From positions 1 to 47,144 of the IMG/VR virus record IMGVR_UViG_3300005747_000802: DNA of 47,144 nt; one strand, written 5' to 3'. Below the pieces are notes generated by a model. The model saw nothing but the letters and a program-made list of their open reading frames with translations, searched no databases and was not told where the DNA came from. A program made the translations under genes and the position numbers. Shown here one piece after another: positions 8,192 through 16,787 of the stretch. Numbering within the stretch: the first letter of the stretch is position 1; each line of letters begins with the position of its first letter. The stretch is from a virus.

Positions 8192-9307
8192 ATGTTAAAT
8201 AAAGTAAAAGATAAAATACAGCAAGATGCTGAAAAGAAGTGGATTAAGAATGGACACAGGGGTTTAATAGCTTTGTGTACAGGTGCAGGTAAGAGTAAAA
8301 TCTTTGTAAACATTGCTGTAAATAATCCAAAAGAAAAGTGGCTTTTAGTAGTTCCTACAGAAAAATTAAGAGATGAGAACTGGGCTGATGAGTTTATCAA
8401 ATGGAAAAAGAAGACTAGATTTAATTCCATTGATAGAGCTTGTTATGCTAGTTTGTCTAAAATAGATGTAAGTAAGTATGATGGTATTTGTTTAGACGAG
8501 TGTCATAATATTACAGAAAAGAATTCTGCTGAGCTATCTAACTACGAAGGTAAATTACTTTGTCTAACTGCTACTCCTCCAGAAGAAGATGTAAAGAAAG
8601 ACATTTTATACAAAGATTTAAAATGTAAAGTAGTAATGCATATTCCTTTGGATGAAGGTGTAAAACTAGGGATTGTTAGTCCTTATAACATTACAGTTAT
8701 TGAAGGCTTCTTAGATAGTACTACTAAAAATATAGAGACAGGTAGTAAAACAAAGAAATGGAAATCAACAGAGTTTGATGTCTACAGATATAAATCTGAA
8801 GTCATTAGAAAGATGACTTTTTCTAGAAAGCCTGTTCCTAAGTTTATGTACTTAGACAGAATGAGATTTGTATATAATCTACCTTCTAAGACTATCAATG
8901 CTAAAAAAGTATTAGATACTATTCCTAAAGATGAGAGAACTCTAATCTTTTGTGGTAGTATAAAACAAGCAGAAGAGCTTTGTGAAAATAGTTGGCATAG
9001 TCAGAGTACTAAAGACAACCTAAAGTTATTCAAAGAAGGTAAGATTAATAGACTATCAGCTGTAAAGATATTAAATGAAGGTGAGAATATTCCTAATGTA
9101 GATAATATCTTTATTGTGCAGTTAGATAGTAGAGCTAGAAATCTTATTCAAAGAATAGGTAGGGGAGTTAGATTTAGAAAAGGTCATACTGCTAATATTT
9201 ATATTTTAGTAGCTATGCAGACTCAAGATGAAAGCTGGCTTCAAAAGGCAACAGAAGACTTAGATTCTTCTAATATTAAATACACTTCAATAAATAATTA
9301 TGGCTAA
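8192..9307 (+). CDS. superfamily 2 DNA/RNA helicase
   Basis: 371 residues with the SF2 motif set: motif I TGAGKS (30-35), motif II DECH (102-105), motif III LTATPP, motif IV region TLIFCGSIKQAEELC, motif V NEGENIPNVDNIF, and motif VI QRIGRGVR (320-327). The DECH box and the final motifs place it with the ERCC3/UvsW-like or type III restriction-like branch, which phages use for branch migration, recombination or replication restart. It overlaps the UDG gene by 8 bases. The substrate (branched DNA versus RNA) cannot be read from sequence. Confidence 0.92.
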   Translation: MLNKVKDKIQQDAEKKWIKNGHRGLIALCTGAGKSKIFVNIAVNNPKEKWLLVVPTEKLRDENWADEFIKWKKKTRFNSIDRACYASLSKIDVSKYDGICLDECHNITEKNSAELSNYEGKLLCLTATPPEEDVKKDILYKDLKCKVVMHIPLDEGVKLGIVSPYNITVIEGFLDSTTKNIETGSKTKKWKSTEFDVYRYKSEVIRKMTFSRKPVPKFMYLDRMRFVYNLPSKTINAKKVLDTIPKDERTLIFCGSIKQAEELCENSWHSQSTKDNLKLFKEGKINRLSAVKILNEGENIPNVDNIFIVQLDSRARNLIQRIGRGVRFRKGHTANIYILVAMQTQDESWLQKATEDLDSSNIKYTSINNYG

Positions 9308-9998
9308 GAGTAAAAATTTAAAACAATGGTTAGCTAAACTAGATTGTGAGGAAGAGATAAATGAAATCTTTAGGAATCTAGTCTTACTATCAAGTGAGCA
9401 AGGTAAGAAGATTGTACCTGCAAGAGAGAATGTCTTTAGAGCATTTGACTTAACTTCTATAGATGATGTTAGGGTGGTTATCTTAGGACAAGATCCTTAT
9501 CCTCAGATAATTAACAAAGTACCAGTAGCACATGGACTAGCATTTAGTTCTAATGTAGAGCAGTTTAGGCCAAAATCATTAGAGAATATCTTCAAAGAAA
9601 TAGAAGATAGTGTCTTTGATGGCTTTGATTTAAATATTGTGTCTAGGTCTGTTAATCTAGAGGATTGGGCTAGACAAGGTGTTTTATTACTTAATACTAG
9701 TCTAACTACATTTGTAAATGAGCCAGGTGCTCATATTCATCTGTGGAAAAAGTTTACTTTAAGAGTAATAGAATACTTAAATGAGTATAGGAGTGGTCTT
9801 ATATTTTGTTTATGGGGTAATCACGCAAAAGGTTATGCTAAATACATAAATAAAGAATCACACTATATTTTAGAAAGTGGACATCCATCTCCTTTAAGTG
9901 CTAATAAAGGACATTGGTTTGGAAACAAACACTTCAAAGAATTAAATACAATTTTAGAAAAATTAAATGGAAAAGAAAGTTGTATTAATTATTATTAA
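9300..9998 (+). CDS. ung: uracil-DNA glycosylase, family 1
   Basis: 232 residues with all family 1 signatures: the water-activating motif GQDPYP (63-68, catalytic Asp65), GLAFSSN, the VLLLNTSLT strand, WGNHAKGY and the DNA-intercalation loop HPSPLS (His195), ending in GHWFGNKHFKELN. The enzyme removes uracil from DNA. The phage also encodes dUTPase at 21671, so both strategies for keeping uracil out are present. UDG is a regular member of crAss-like replication modules. A 17-base AT-only spacer follows, then the amidotransferase cluster. Confidence 0.96.
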   Translation: MAKSKNLKQWLAKLDCEEEINEIFRNLVLLSSEQGKKIVPARENVFRAFDLTSIDDVRVVILGQDPYPQIINKVPVAHGLAFSSNVEQFRPKSLENIFKEIEDSVFDGFDLNIVSRSVNLEDWARQGVLLLNTSLTTFVNEPGAHIHLWKKFTLRVIEYLNEYRSGLIFCLWGNHAKGYAKYINKESHYILESGHPSPLSANKGHWFGNKHFKELNTILEKLNGKESCINYY

Positions 9999-10015
9999 TT
10001 AAAAAATTAAATAAA

Positions 10016-10954
10016 ATGAGTAAAATACTTAATGAAAAGTTTTATAATGCATTAAATACAGAATTAAAATTAAAATGGCGAGATGGTTATTTAGAGTATA
10101 GAACAGAAGAACAACTAGAAGACTATCTTTCAAAATTTAGTAGTAGTTTTTATACGTTTATAAACCATAGTTTTACTTGGTCTGATACTGCACAAGGCCA
10201 TGAATTTTGGTCAAATATTTCTATAGATTTAAATGATTTTGTAAACTCTCAAGTAATGAGTAATTCTGAATCAATTAAAGTCTATGTAGTAGGTGACGAT
10301 AGAGATTATTTCTATTGGTTAAGAAAAAGTGACAAATTCAATTATCTGTACGAAGAAGATATATACAAAAGTGATTTAGTAATATTTACAGGTGGACAAG
10401 ATGTACACTTTTCTTTATATGCTGATGAAAATAACGAAGAGTTTTCAGGAAGTCACTATAGTATAGAAAGAGATTTAGAAGAGATAATGGAATATAACAT
10501 AGCAACTGAGTTAGGACTGAAGAAGTTAGGTATCTGTAGAGGTGCACAGTTTCTTTGTGTACAAGCAGGTGGTACTCTAGTACAAGATATGAAACATCCA
10601 AGTCGTCATACTATTTTAGATAGAGCAGGAAAAGAGATAAGAGTAACTTCTTCTCATCATCAGGCTGCAGTACCTCCTAGTGATAGTTCTATCTTAGGAT
10701 TTACTGACTTATGTAAATCTGCTTGGATAACATCTTATAATCAAAAGTATGATGTAAATGTAGAGAATGTATGGTATCCTAGTGACAATTCTTTGGGAAT
10801 ACAAAGTCATCCTGAGTGGCAAGATTCTTTTGAGAATAAATACTTTGTAGATTTAGTAGATGATTTTATGTCTGATAAAGGATTCTTTAAGGATAAGAAA
10901 GATCTATTTACAAAAGAAGATGCTTTAAAAATGTTAGAAAAAGAACTTGTTTAA
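10016..10954 (+). CDS. class I glutamine amidotransferase / peptidase C26-like
   Basis: 312 residues. From about residue 105 a class I GATase domain is visible: LVIFTGGQDV (oxyanion strand), the nucleophile elbow GICRGAQ with Cys174, the conserved SSHHQA turn, and the dyad GIQSHPEW with His265 and Glu267. The triad is complete, so it should hydrolyse gamma-glutamyl bonds or release ammonia from glutamine. Peptidase C26 members remove gamma-linked glutamates. The N-terminal 100 residues are not recognised. It opens the amidoligase cluster and lacks a fused synthetase, so it probably works on a partner's product or supplies ammonia. Preceded by an A-rich leader. Confidence 0.87.
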   Translation: MSKILNEKFYNALNTELKLKWRDGYLEYRTEEQLEDYLSKFSSSFYTFINHSFTWSDTAQGHEFWSNISIDLNDFVNSQVMSNSESIKVYVVGDDRDYFYWLRKSDKFNYLYEEDIYKSDLVIFTGGQDVHFSLYADENNEEFSGSHYSIERDLEEIMEYNIATELGLKKLGICRGAQFLCVQAGGTLVQDMKHPSRHTILDRAGKEIRVTSSHHQAAVPPSDSSILGFTDLCKSAWITSYNQKYDVNVENVWYPSDNSLGIQSHPEWQDSFENKYFVDLVDDFMSDKGFFKDKKDLFTKEDALKMLEKELV

Positions 10955-10971
10955 AATTTAAAAATTAAAAA

Positions 10972-11775
10972 ATGAATATAGAACTTGAAATAGATAATAT
11001 AGAACTTCATAAGATACCTTTTGAAGAAGCTACTCACAAAGGAGTATGTTATACTTTGTACAATTCTAAATTTGAAAGTATATTTCCATTGTCTCACTGT
11101 AAAGACTTTTTTAATGAGTTGTGGTATGCTTATTTTGAGAAGGATATGCCTGATTATGTCTATCAGTACAGACCAGAAGAAGAAGAAATTAAGAGAATAG
11201 ACTCTGTTACTAATTTTCTTTTGTTTACTGGAGATAGTGGTACTAATCTAGTAAGAAATATTCAGCTTATAGATAACAAAGAGTATGTTGTAGAGTATAT
11301 CTACAATGCAGTTGAAAGAATACTAGGAAACACTAACATTATTAAAAATGTAGAAGTTTCAGAACGTGGTTTATTAATATCAGTTAGGACTTATATTTTT
11401 AAGTATTCTACTATTAATAGTTTATTGACTTATATATTTAGATCTGCTTTAGAAGCAGGTGAGTATATGCAAAGTGACGTAGATAAACTTACTAATTTAC
11501 TAATAGATTCTGATCATGTATATTATCCTCAACATTTAAAATTCAAAGAGATTATTAATACTCCTCTATTATTAAGAAATTTAAGAGTATTTACTTGGGC
11601 TAATTTTGATTACAAGAATAATATCAAACTTAAAAATACTGTAGAGTTTCCAAAAAGGAAGGTTAACCTTCATAATGAATCTGGATTTGTGTCTTATATA
11701 AAACATTTAAGTCAAAATCCAAAAAATATTGTTAATACTTATTTACAAAACACAAATAAAAAGAAATTAAAATGA
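10972..11775 (+). CDS. hypothetical protein of the amidoligase cluster, 267 aa
   Basis: Not recognised. Mixed alpha/beta, acidic in the first half (KIPFEEATHKG, YRPEEEEIKR), with a FTGDSGTN turn near residues 87-94 and a basic end (NTNKKKLK). No signal peptide, membrane segment or known catalytic motif. It starts after an A-rich leader (aatttaaaaattaaaaa) and overlaps the next gene, a COOH-NH2 ligase, by 4 bases (ATGA), so it is translationally coupled to it. It may be the substrate carrier, an adaptor or an unrecognised enzyme of the pathway; only context suggests this. Confidence 0.72.
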   Translation: MNIELEIDNIELHKIPFEEATHKGVCYTLYNSKFESIFPLSHCKDFFNELWYAYFEKDMPDYVYQYRPEEEEIKRIDSVTNFLLFTGDSGTNLVRNIQLIDNKEYVVEYIYNAVERILGNTNIIKNVEVSERGLLISVRTYIFKYSTINSLLTYIFRSALEAGEYMQSDVDKLTNLLIDSDHVYYPQHLKFKEIINTPLLLRNLRVFTWANFDYKNNIKLKNTVEFPKRKVNLHNESGFVSYIKHLSQNPKNIVNTYLQNTNKKKLK

Positions 11776-12575
11776 AAAATGAATTAATTGCATTAGGGTC
11801 TGACCCAGAATTGTTTTTAAAAGATGAAGATGGTAGAAACTATCCTTCTGAACATTTTATAAAAGGTGATAAATATTCTCCTGAAGATAAAGGAGATGGA
11901 TTTTTCCTTTTATGTGACAATGTTATGGTAGAGTTTAATACTCCTCCATCTTATTCTCTAGGAGAGTGGATGGATAACCATAAAAAAGCATTGGATATGA
12001 TTAGAGCAGAATTACCTGAGTATATTTACTTAGATATAGCTGCATCTAGAACCTTTGAAAAGCAGTTTTTAAAGTCAAAATTGGCTAAAACATTTGGCTG
12101 TGCTCCTGATATGAACTGCTGGACTTTGGATAATAATGTATCTCCTAGTTCTAGAAATCTTTTAAGAACTGCTGCAGGTCATATACATATATCTTATACT
12201 GATGCAACTATTATGCAGAGTATTAAGATAGCTAAGTTATGTGACTATTTCTTAGGCCTACCTTCTTTGTTCTTAGATAAAGATGTAGACAGAAGAAAGA
12301 TGTATGGTAAGGCAGGTGCTATTAGACTAAAGTCTTGGGGCTTTGAGTACAGAGTATTATCTAACTTTTGGTTGGCTAGTCCAGAGTATACTAAGTGGGT
12401 ATATTTACAGACTAAAATGATATTTGAGTTTCTACATGACAATCCTGATTTTGATTTTGCAGATATGGATGACGTAGTAGATGCTATCAACAACTATGAC
12501 TTAGAGAAAGCTCAGTCAGTAATGAATAAGTATAAAGACTATTTTGTAACTATTAAACAAGAATTATATGTATAA
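11772..12575 (+). CDS. phiEco32-like COOH-NH2 ligase (amidoligase, type 2)
   Basis: 267 residues with the signature of the glutamine-synthetase-fold COOH-NH2 ligases described from phiEco32-like phages: GSDPELF (9-15), VEFNTPP (Glu54, Asn56), AAGHIHIS (His137, His139) and the C-terminal YGKAGAIRLKSWGFEYRVLSNFW (about 177-199, with Glu192 and Arg194). The Glu and His residues match the metal- and ATP-binding positions of the family. It is predicted to form an amide or peptide bond using ATP. Substrate unknown; family proposals are peptide tags on proteins or cell-wall peptides. It overlaps the AIG2-like gene by 8 bases. Confidence 0.88.
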   Translation: MKNELIALGSDPELFLKDEDGRNYPSEHFIKGDKYSPEDKGDGFFLLCDNVMVEFNTPPSYSLGEWMDNHKKALDMIRAELPEYIYLDIAASRTFEKQFLKSKLAKTFGCAPDMNCWTLDNNVSPSSRNLLRTAAGHIHISYTDATIMQSIKIAKLCDYFLGLPSLFLDKDVDRRKMYGKAGAIRLKSWGFEYRVLSNFWLASPEYTKWVYLQTKMIFEFLHDNPDFDFADMDDVVDAINNYDLEKAQSVMNKYKDYFVTIKQELYV

Positions 12576-12963
12576 TTGTTTATTTTATGGCTCTCTGAGA
12601 AAAGGAGAGTACAATGAATCCTACTTTAATAAAGGTGGGTTTAATTTCATTTCTACAGTAAAGATACCAGGATACAAATTATACTCCTTAGGGGTATATC
12701 CAGGAATAAAACGAGGAGATAAATCTGATTTTATCATTTGTGATGCGGTACAAATAGAAGACAAACAACTATTTACATCTATACATCTTATGGAACTAAG
12801 TGCAGGATATTCAGTTGATAATATCAAACTGAATCTAAATGGCAAAGAAGAATCTTATGTTCTATATGTATATGATGGAAAAGTAGAAAAAGAATGTCTA
12901 GTAGAAAGTGGAGACTGGGTTAAATTTAATAACAAAAAAGAAGAAACAATATGTGTGGACTAA
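12568..12963 (+). CDS. AIG2-like gamma-glutamylcyclotransferase
   Basis: 131 residues with the YGSLRKG nucleotide-like loop (7-13) that defines the gamma-glutamylcyclotransferase (AIG2/BtrG) fold, and a central HLMELSAGY segment with Glu76 in the position of the general acid/base. Family members release gamma-glutamyl groups as pyroglutamate or related cyclic products. Here it lies between a COOH-NH2 ligase and a class II amidotransferase, overlapping both (8 and 13 bases), exactly the company described for phiEco32-like amidoligase operons. It is therefore likely to edit or trim a gamma-glutamyl amide made by the pathway. Confidence 0.85.
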   Translation: MYNCLFYGSLRKGEYNESYFNKGGFNFISTVKIPGYKLYSLGVYPGIKRGDKSDFIICDAVQIEDKQLFTSIHLMELSAGYSVDNIKLNLNGKEESYVLYVYDGKVEKECLVESGDWVKFNNKKEETICVD

Positions 12964-14735
12964 TAGGCTATGTAGGTAAAAATCCTAACTTAGATAAATT
13001 AAAAATAATGGCTATTTACAATGACTCTAGAGGTGGAGATGGCGTAGGTTTTGTAATAAATGATACTATTTATAAGTATAACAAAACTGGTCAATATGAC
13101 TTTCAAGATGTATTTGAGTATTCTTCTATAAATGAAGAGTTTACTTTAGAAAGTCCTAGTAAAGAGCAAGTAATTTTAATGCACTCTAGGAAAGGTTCTG
13201 TAGGGTCTATTGTAGGTACTGATAATAATCACCCCTTTGAGTTGAAAAATGAAGGAGGTGATTGTTTGATTGGTGTACACAATGGAACTATCAAGAATAT
13301 AAAAGATTTAGCTTCTAAACATGGGATTACAGATGAAGAACTAGATAAGTTAGGTAAGACAGATAGTGAGCTTTTGTTTTATATTATAAACAAAACTCAG
13401 AGCTATGAAGTGTTATCTTACTATGAAGGTGGAGCTGCTTTACTTTGGTATAATCCAGAGAATCCTAAAGAGCTTTTTGCATTTAAAGGTGCATCTGATT
13501 CTGCTAAAAGCTCTGGTTATAACTATACTTATTGGAATAGTTATTCTACACCTGGTCCTGCAGAAGAGAGACCTCTATACTTAGTTATGACTAAGAATGG
13601 TACTTATTTTTCTTCTATAAAGGCTTCTTTATATGCTGCAGGTTTTCCTATGGAAAGCATTAGAACAGTAGAGTCTAATACAGTATATACATTTAGAAAA
13701 GGTGAAGTAAAGAATACTGTAAAGATAGAAAGACAAACTCCTTACTATGTTCCAAAGCAAACTAAAGAGTTTAGTACATTTTCTCCAAAAGATGATGATA
13801 CGGTTAGTATAAAGAATAATCTATATTATCACGAAGGACTTAAGATGAATGGATTTTATTGGATAGAAGAAGATGACCTTTCTGCTTATTTGATAGAAGA
13901 GCTAGATGGCTTTGTTAAAAATATAGAATACTATATAGGTGGCATGTTTAGTGATATATCTAATGATGTAGGTTATTATCTTTTCTATCAAGGTTATTTG
14001 ATTAAAAATCTTGAGACAAATACTTTACAAAGATTTGCAATTGAAATAACTAAGTATCCTAATTTGCATGCTTTTCCTAATATGCTTAGTAAGTTTACAG
14101 CAAATCCTGTTCTAAACTATCAAACTCTTAAGGTTATTGATTTACCTAAAAAGAGTTATGAGTTTGAGTTTCCTTTGGTTAATAAAAAGGTTACTGTAAA
14201 TGTGGATGGTACTATTATACCAAATCCAGATAGAATAGAGAAGTTTGCTTCAGCTAGATTTATAAGTACAGATTCTTATTCAAGAAGTAAATGGGATGAT
14301 GTAAGTGAAGGTAAAGACCTTATAAAAGGTATAATTGTCATAAAGAATGACTTACCTATGTACTTTAAGTGTAAAAGTTCTAAAGCTACAAATGGTCATT
14401 ATCATACTTATTTTAAGATAGATGAAGAAGTTGAGATAGAAGATACGTATGAAGATTATGTAGAAATACTTACTAAAGATAATAAACTAAAAAAGTTTTT
14501 TAGCAAAGAAGATGCCTACAAAATTAGTTCTATAAAAGATTCTAAAACTATCTATGTCTATGATGACAATAGTATGTTAAGAGAGTTAACTCTAGATAAA
14601 TCTTTTAGACTAATTAAATCTTATACACCTTACTTCGAAGAAGAGGATTTCTATGATATGGATGACCCATTTTATAGCTCAGAAAATCCTCAAGTAGTAA
14701 ATAATTATATTAATAAATTAAATAAAACTTATTGA
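12951..14735 (+). CDS. class II (Ntn) glutamine amidotransferase with unknown C-terminal region
   Basis: 594 residues. The protein begins MCGLIGYVG, so Cys2 becomes the N-terminal nucleophile after Met removal. The Ntn domain continues with SRGGDGVGF, the oxyanion-forming HNG (110-112) and the glutamine-binding KTDSELL (136-142), ending near residue 240. This predicts release of ammonia or transfer of the glutamine amide. The last 350 residues are not the ATP-pyrophosphatase of AsnB, nor the sugar isomerase of GlmS, nor the phosphoribosyltransferase of PurF. I see no known motif there. The partner synthetase is probably one of the neighbouring ligases. Confidence 0.87.
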   Translation: MCGLIGYVGKNPNLDKLKIMAIYNDSRGGDGVGFVINDTIYKYNKTGQYDFQDVFEYSSINEEFTLESPSKEQVILMHSRKGSVGSIVGTDNNHPFELKNEGGDCLIGVHNGTIKNIKDLASKHGITDEELDKLGKTDSELLFYIINKTQSYEVLSYYEGGAALLWYNPENPKELFAFKGASDSAKSSGYNYTYWNSYSTPGPAEERPLYLVMTKNGTYFSSIKASLYAAGFPMESIRTVESNTVYTFRKGEVKNTVKIERQTPYYVPKQTKEFSTFSPKDDDTVSIKNNLYYHEGLKMNGFYWIEEDDLSAYLIEELDGFVKNIEYYIGGMFSDISNDVGYYLFYQGYLIKNLETNTLQRFAIEITKYPNLHAFPNMLSKFTANPVLNYQTLKVIDLPKKSYEFEFPLVNKKVTVNVDGTIIPNPDRIEKFASARFISTDSYSRSKWDDVSEGKDLIKGIIVIKNDLPMYFKCKSSKATNGHYHTYFKIDEEVEIEDTYEDYVEILTKDNKLKKFFSKEDAYKISSIKDSKTIYVYDDNSMLRELTLDKSFRLIKSYTPYFEEEDFYDMDDPFYSSENPQVVNNYINKLNKTY

Positions 14736-14736
14736 A

Positions 14737-16362
14737 ATGAGATTAATACATAGCAATACTTATAAAGACCAAGGTAAAAATTATATTTATACCAATGGAG
14801 ATAATGTAGTTGCAATTAAAAAATATAGACAAAAGAATTACAAAGAAGAAGGACTAACTCAGTATAAACTTGCAGATAGTTCTTTCTTTTTAATACAGTT
14901 TGACAATGGTGATGATTTATTTCTCTATGGAAGTTATTATAAAAAAAGATTTCCTTTGGCTATAACATCTTTCTTTCCTTTGGAAGTTAGACCTGTTTCA
15001 GATGAAGACTTGGTAGAGTATCTAGAATATTTTTTCCCAGATAATGATGAAGTTTCTTTGTATGGATCTTTAATCAAGCATGTTGCATTGCATAAAAATT
15101 TAGGAGAACCTGCAAGATTTAATTTTCTACCTATTCATAAAAATTTAGCATCTGAAATAGATTCTAATAATATTGATAGGCAGTTGTTAATAAGTGATGA
15201 AGTTTTTGATATTATAGAAGGAACTAGTACTCTTGGAGATTCAGTAAAATCTATTATTAAACATTTTAATAGAGACAGTACTGCAAGTTCTTTTAGAAAT
15301 GCTAAGTCAAGATTTGGCTATCCTTATTCTATTTCTGATATGTCTTATGCTTATCAAATGTTGTATAAAAACTATCCAATAAAATCTAAGGCAGATGAAG
15401 GTGATACCTTATTGGCTGAGCTTATAAATCCTTTTAGCTTTGGTGTAGAGATAGAAACATCTGAGGGTATAGTAGATATGGTGTCATTGTTAAAAAATGA
15501 TTTTGTATTCTTAAGAGATGGTTCTTTGGATGGTGGTCTAGAATATACTTCTCTACCTTTAAAAGGTGCAGATGGTATTGCAAAGCTTAGAAACTTTTGT
15601 AATTCTTTGTCAGAATGTTCTATAAATGAGTTTTGTTCTTTACATATTCATTTAGGCGGAGTAAACTTGTCTAAAGAAGAAATTGTATCTTTGTACAAAA
15701 CAGTGTTTCAATGTCAGCAAGAGTTATTTGACTTTGTCCCTTCATATAAGAGAAGCAGTAAGTATTTTGCTAAGAAGGCAGAGTGTAAAGACCATTGTAA
15801 ACCTTTGAAATCACTAGGTCTATATCAAGAAGAGAATGTGAATCAGATGTACAGAAGTATTTACAATTTTGTAACTATGAATGGTCAGTTTGGTAATGGT
15901 AATGATGATGATATAGATGAAGATGAAGATGAAGGGTACTACGATGAAGATGATAATCATGTTAATAAGTGGAATAAGCTTTCTAGATACCACCACTTAA
16001 ACCTGTTAAACTGGTTTGAGAAAGGTTCTACTATAGAGTTTAGATTGCATGAGCCTACTACTAATTATCAAAAGATTGTTAGCTGGTTGCTTATAATTAG
16101 TGCTATTACTAAATATGCTAAAAAGTATAGTAATCAAATTATAAATAATGAGTTGAAGATTTCTTTGATGAAAATTATTCTAGATATTTATCCTGCTAAT
16201 TTATCTTCTTATTTAAATAAATACATCAAACATAGAACTATTTTGCATAATAATTCGTATATTACAGGCTCTGACGAAGATTACTATTATTTAAATAGTG
16301 ATAGTGAAGTCTTTATGCCTGCAGAGTTTGCAAGTATTTTAACAAATAAGGAGATGGTATGA
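14737..16362 (+). CDS. amidoligase (Amidoligase_2 / PF12224-like)
   Basis: 541 residues. The amidoligase core runs from about 233 to 450: FGVEIE (Glu238, Glu240), FLRDGSLDGGLEYTS, LHIHLGG (His303, His305) and STIEFRLHE (about 432-440). This Glu/Asp/His/Arg pattern is that of the second glutamine-synthetase-fold amidoligase family. The N-terminal 230 residues are unrecognised. An unusual acidic insertion (GNDDDIDEDEDEGYYDEDD, about 388-406) interrupts the core before the EFRLHE strand. One base separates it from the amidotransferase gene, which could feed it ammonia. Having two different amidoligases in one operon suggests two successive bond formations or two acceptors. Confidence 0.85.
   Translation: MRLIHSNTYKDQGKNYIYTNGDNVVAIKKYRQKNYKEEGLTQYKLADSSFFLIQFDNGDDLFLYGSYYKKRFPLAITSFFPLEVRPVSDEDLVEYLEYFFPDNDEVSLYGSLIKHVALHKNLGEPARFNFLPIHKNLASEIDSNNIDRQLLISDEVFDIIEGTSTLGDSVKSIIKHFNRDSTASSFRNAKSRFGYPYSISDMSYAYQMLYKNYPIKSKADEGDTLLAELINPFSFGVEIETSEGIVDMVSLLKNDFVFLRDGSLDGGLEYTSLPLKGADGIAKLRNFCNSLSECSINEFCSLHIHLGGVNLSKEEIVSLYKTVFQCQQELFDFVPSYKRSSKYFAKKAECKDHCKPLKSLGLYQEENVNQMYRSIYNFVTMNGQFGNGNDDDIDEDEDEGYYDEDDNHVNKWNKLSRYHHLNLLNWFEKGSTIEFRLHEPTTNYQKIVSWLLIISAITKYAKKYSNQIINNELKISLMKIILDIYPANLSSYLNKYIKHRTILHNNSYITGSDEDYYYLNSDSEVFMPAEFASILTNKEMV
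16348..16353 (+). promoter_or_regulatory. Shine-Dalgarno-like site before the resolvase gene
   Basis: AAGGAG ends 5 bases before the ATG at 16359, inside the last codons of the amidoligase gene. It stands out because most genes in this window are preceded only by A-rich sequence. It supports the chosen start of the downstream gene. Confidence 0.5.
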
Positions 16363-16787
16363 GTAAAAATAATAGAAGAAAAGGACATGCATATGAGAGA
16401 TATTTAGCAAAATTGTTTAGGGCATTAGGGCATGAGAAATGTAAAACCTCAAGGGAAGCATCCAGGTTGTATGACAACTGTGGGTATGACCTTTGGGGTA
16501 TACCCTTCCTAGTCCAAGCAAAAGCTGGCTATAGGAAATCAAGAATAAAGCCAGACGAGCTATTTTTAAAGATGGAAAAGGCTATGGAGCAGTTTCCAGA
16601 AGATGAGAGAAATTTATTGAAAAATTATCCTAAACTAATTTTTAACAAATTAGATGGATATAAAGATGAAAACCATATTGTAAGTATGATGTTCAAGGAT
16701 TTTGTAAAGTTACAAATAGAACTAAGTGTTTACAAAGGTATTTTATCTCCAAAAGAAGCAAAAGAATTATATGGACAATTATTATGA
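16359..16787 (+). CDS. PD-(D/E)XK endonuclease, probable Holliday junction resolvase
   Basis: 142 residues. The N-terminal pattern RRKGHAYERYLAKLF with Glu13, then YDLWGIPFLVQAKAGY with Asp44, Gln53 and Lys55, matches the Hjc-like PD-(D/E)XK nucleases (E, D, x-x-K), with Gln replacing the second acidic residue. Such enzymes cut four-way junctions or branched DNA before packaging. The gene overlaps the amidoligase end by 4 bases and the next nuclease gene by 17, making a two-nuclease pair. A general DNA-binding nuclease is the alternative. Confidence 0.75.
   Translation: MSKNNRRKGHAYERYLAKLFRALGHEKCKTSREASRLYDNCGYDLWGIPFLVQAKAGYRKSRIKPDELFLKMEKAMEQFPEDERNLLKNYPKLIFNKLDGYKDENHIVSMMFKDFVKLQIELSVYKGILSPKEAKELYGQLL

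Noticed and set aside
12951-14735. Asparagine synthetase B
   Set aside because: Only the Ntn amidotransferase half is present; no ATP-pyrophosphatase motif (SGGxDS type) is visible in the second half.
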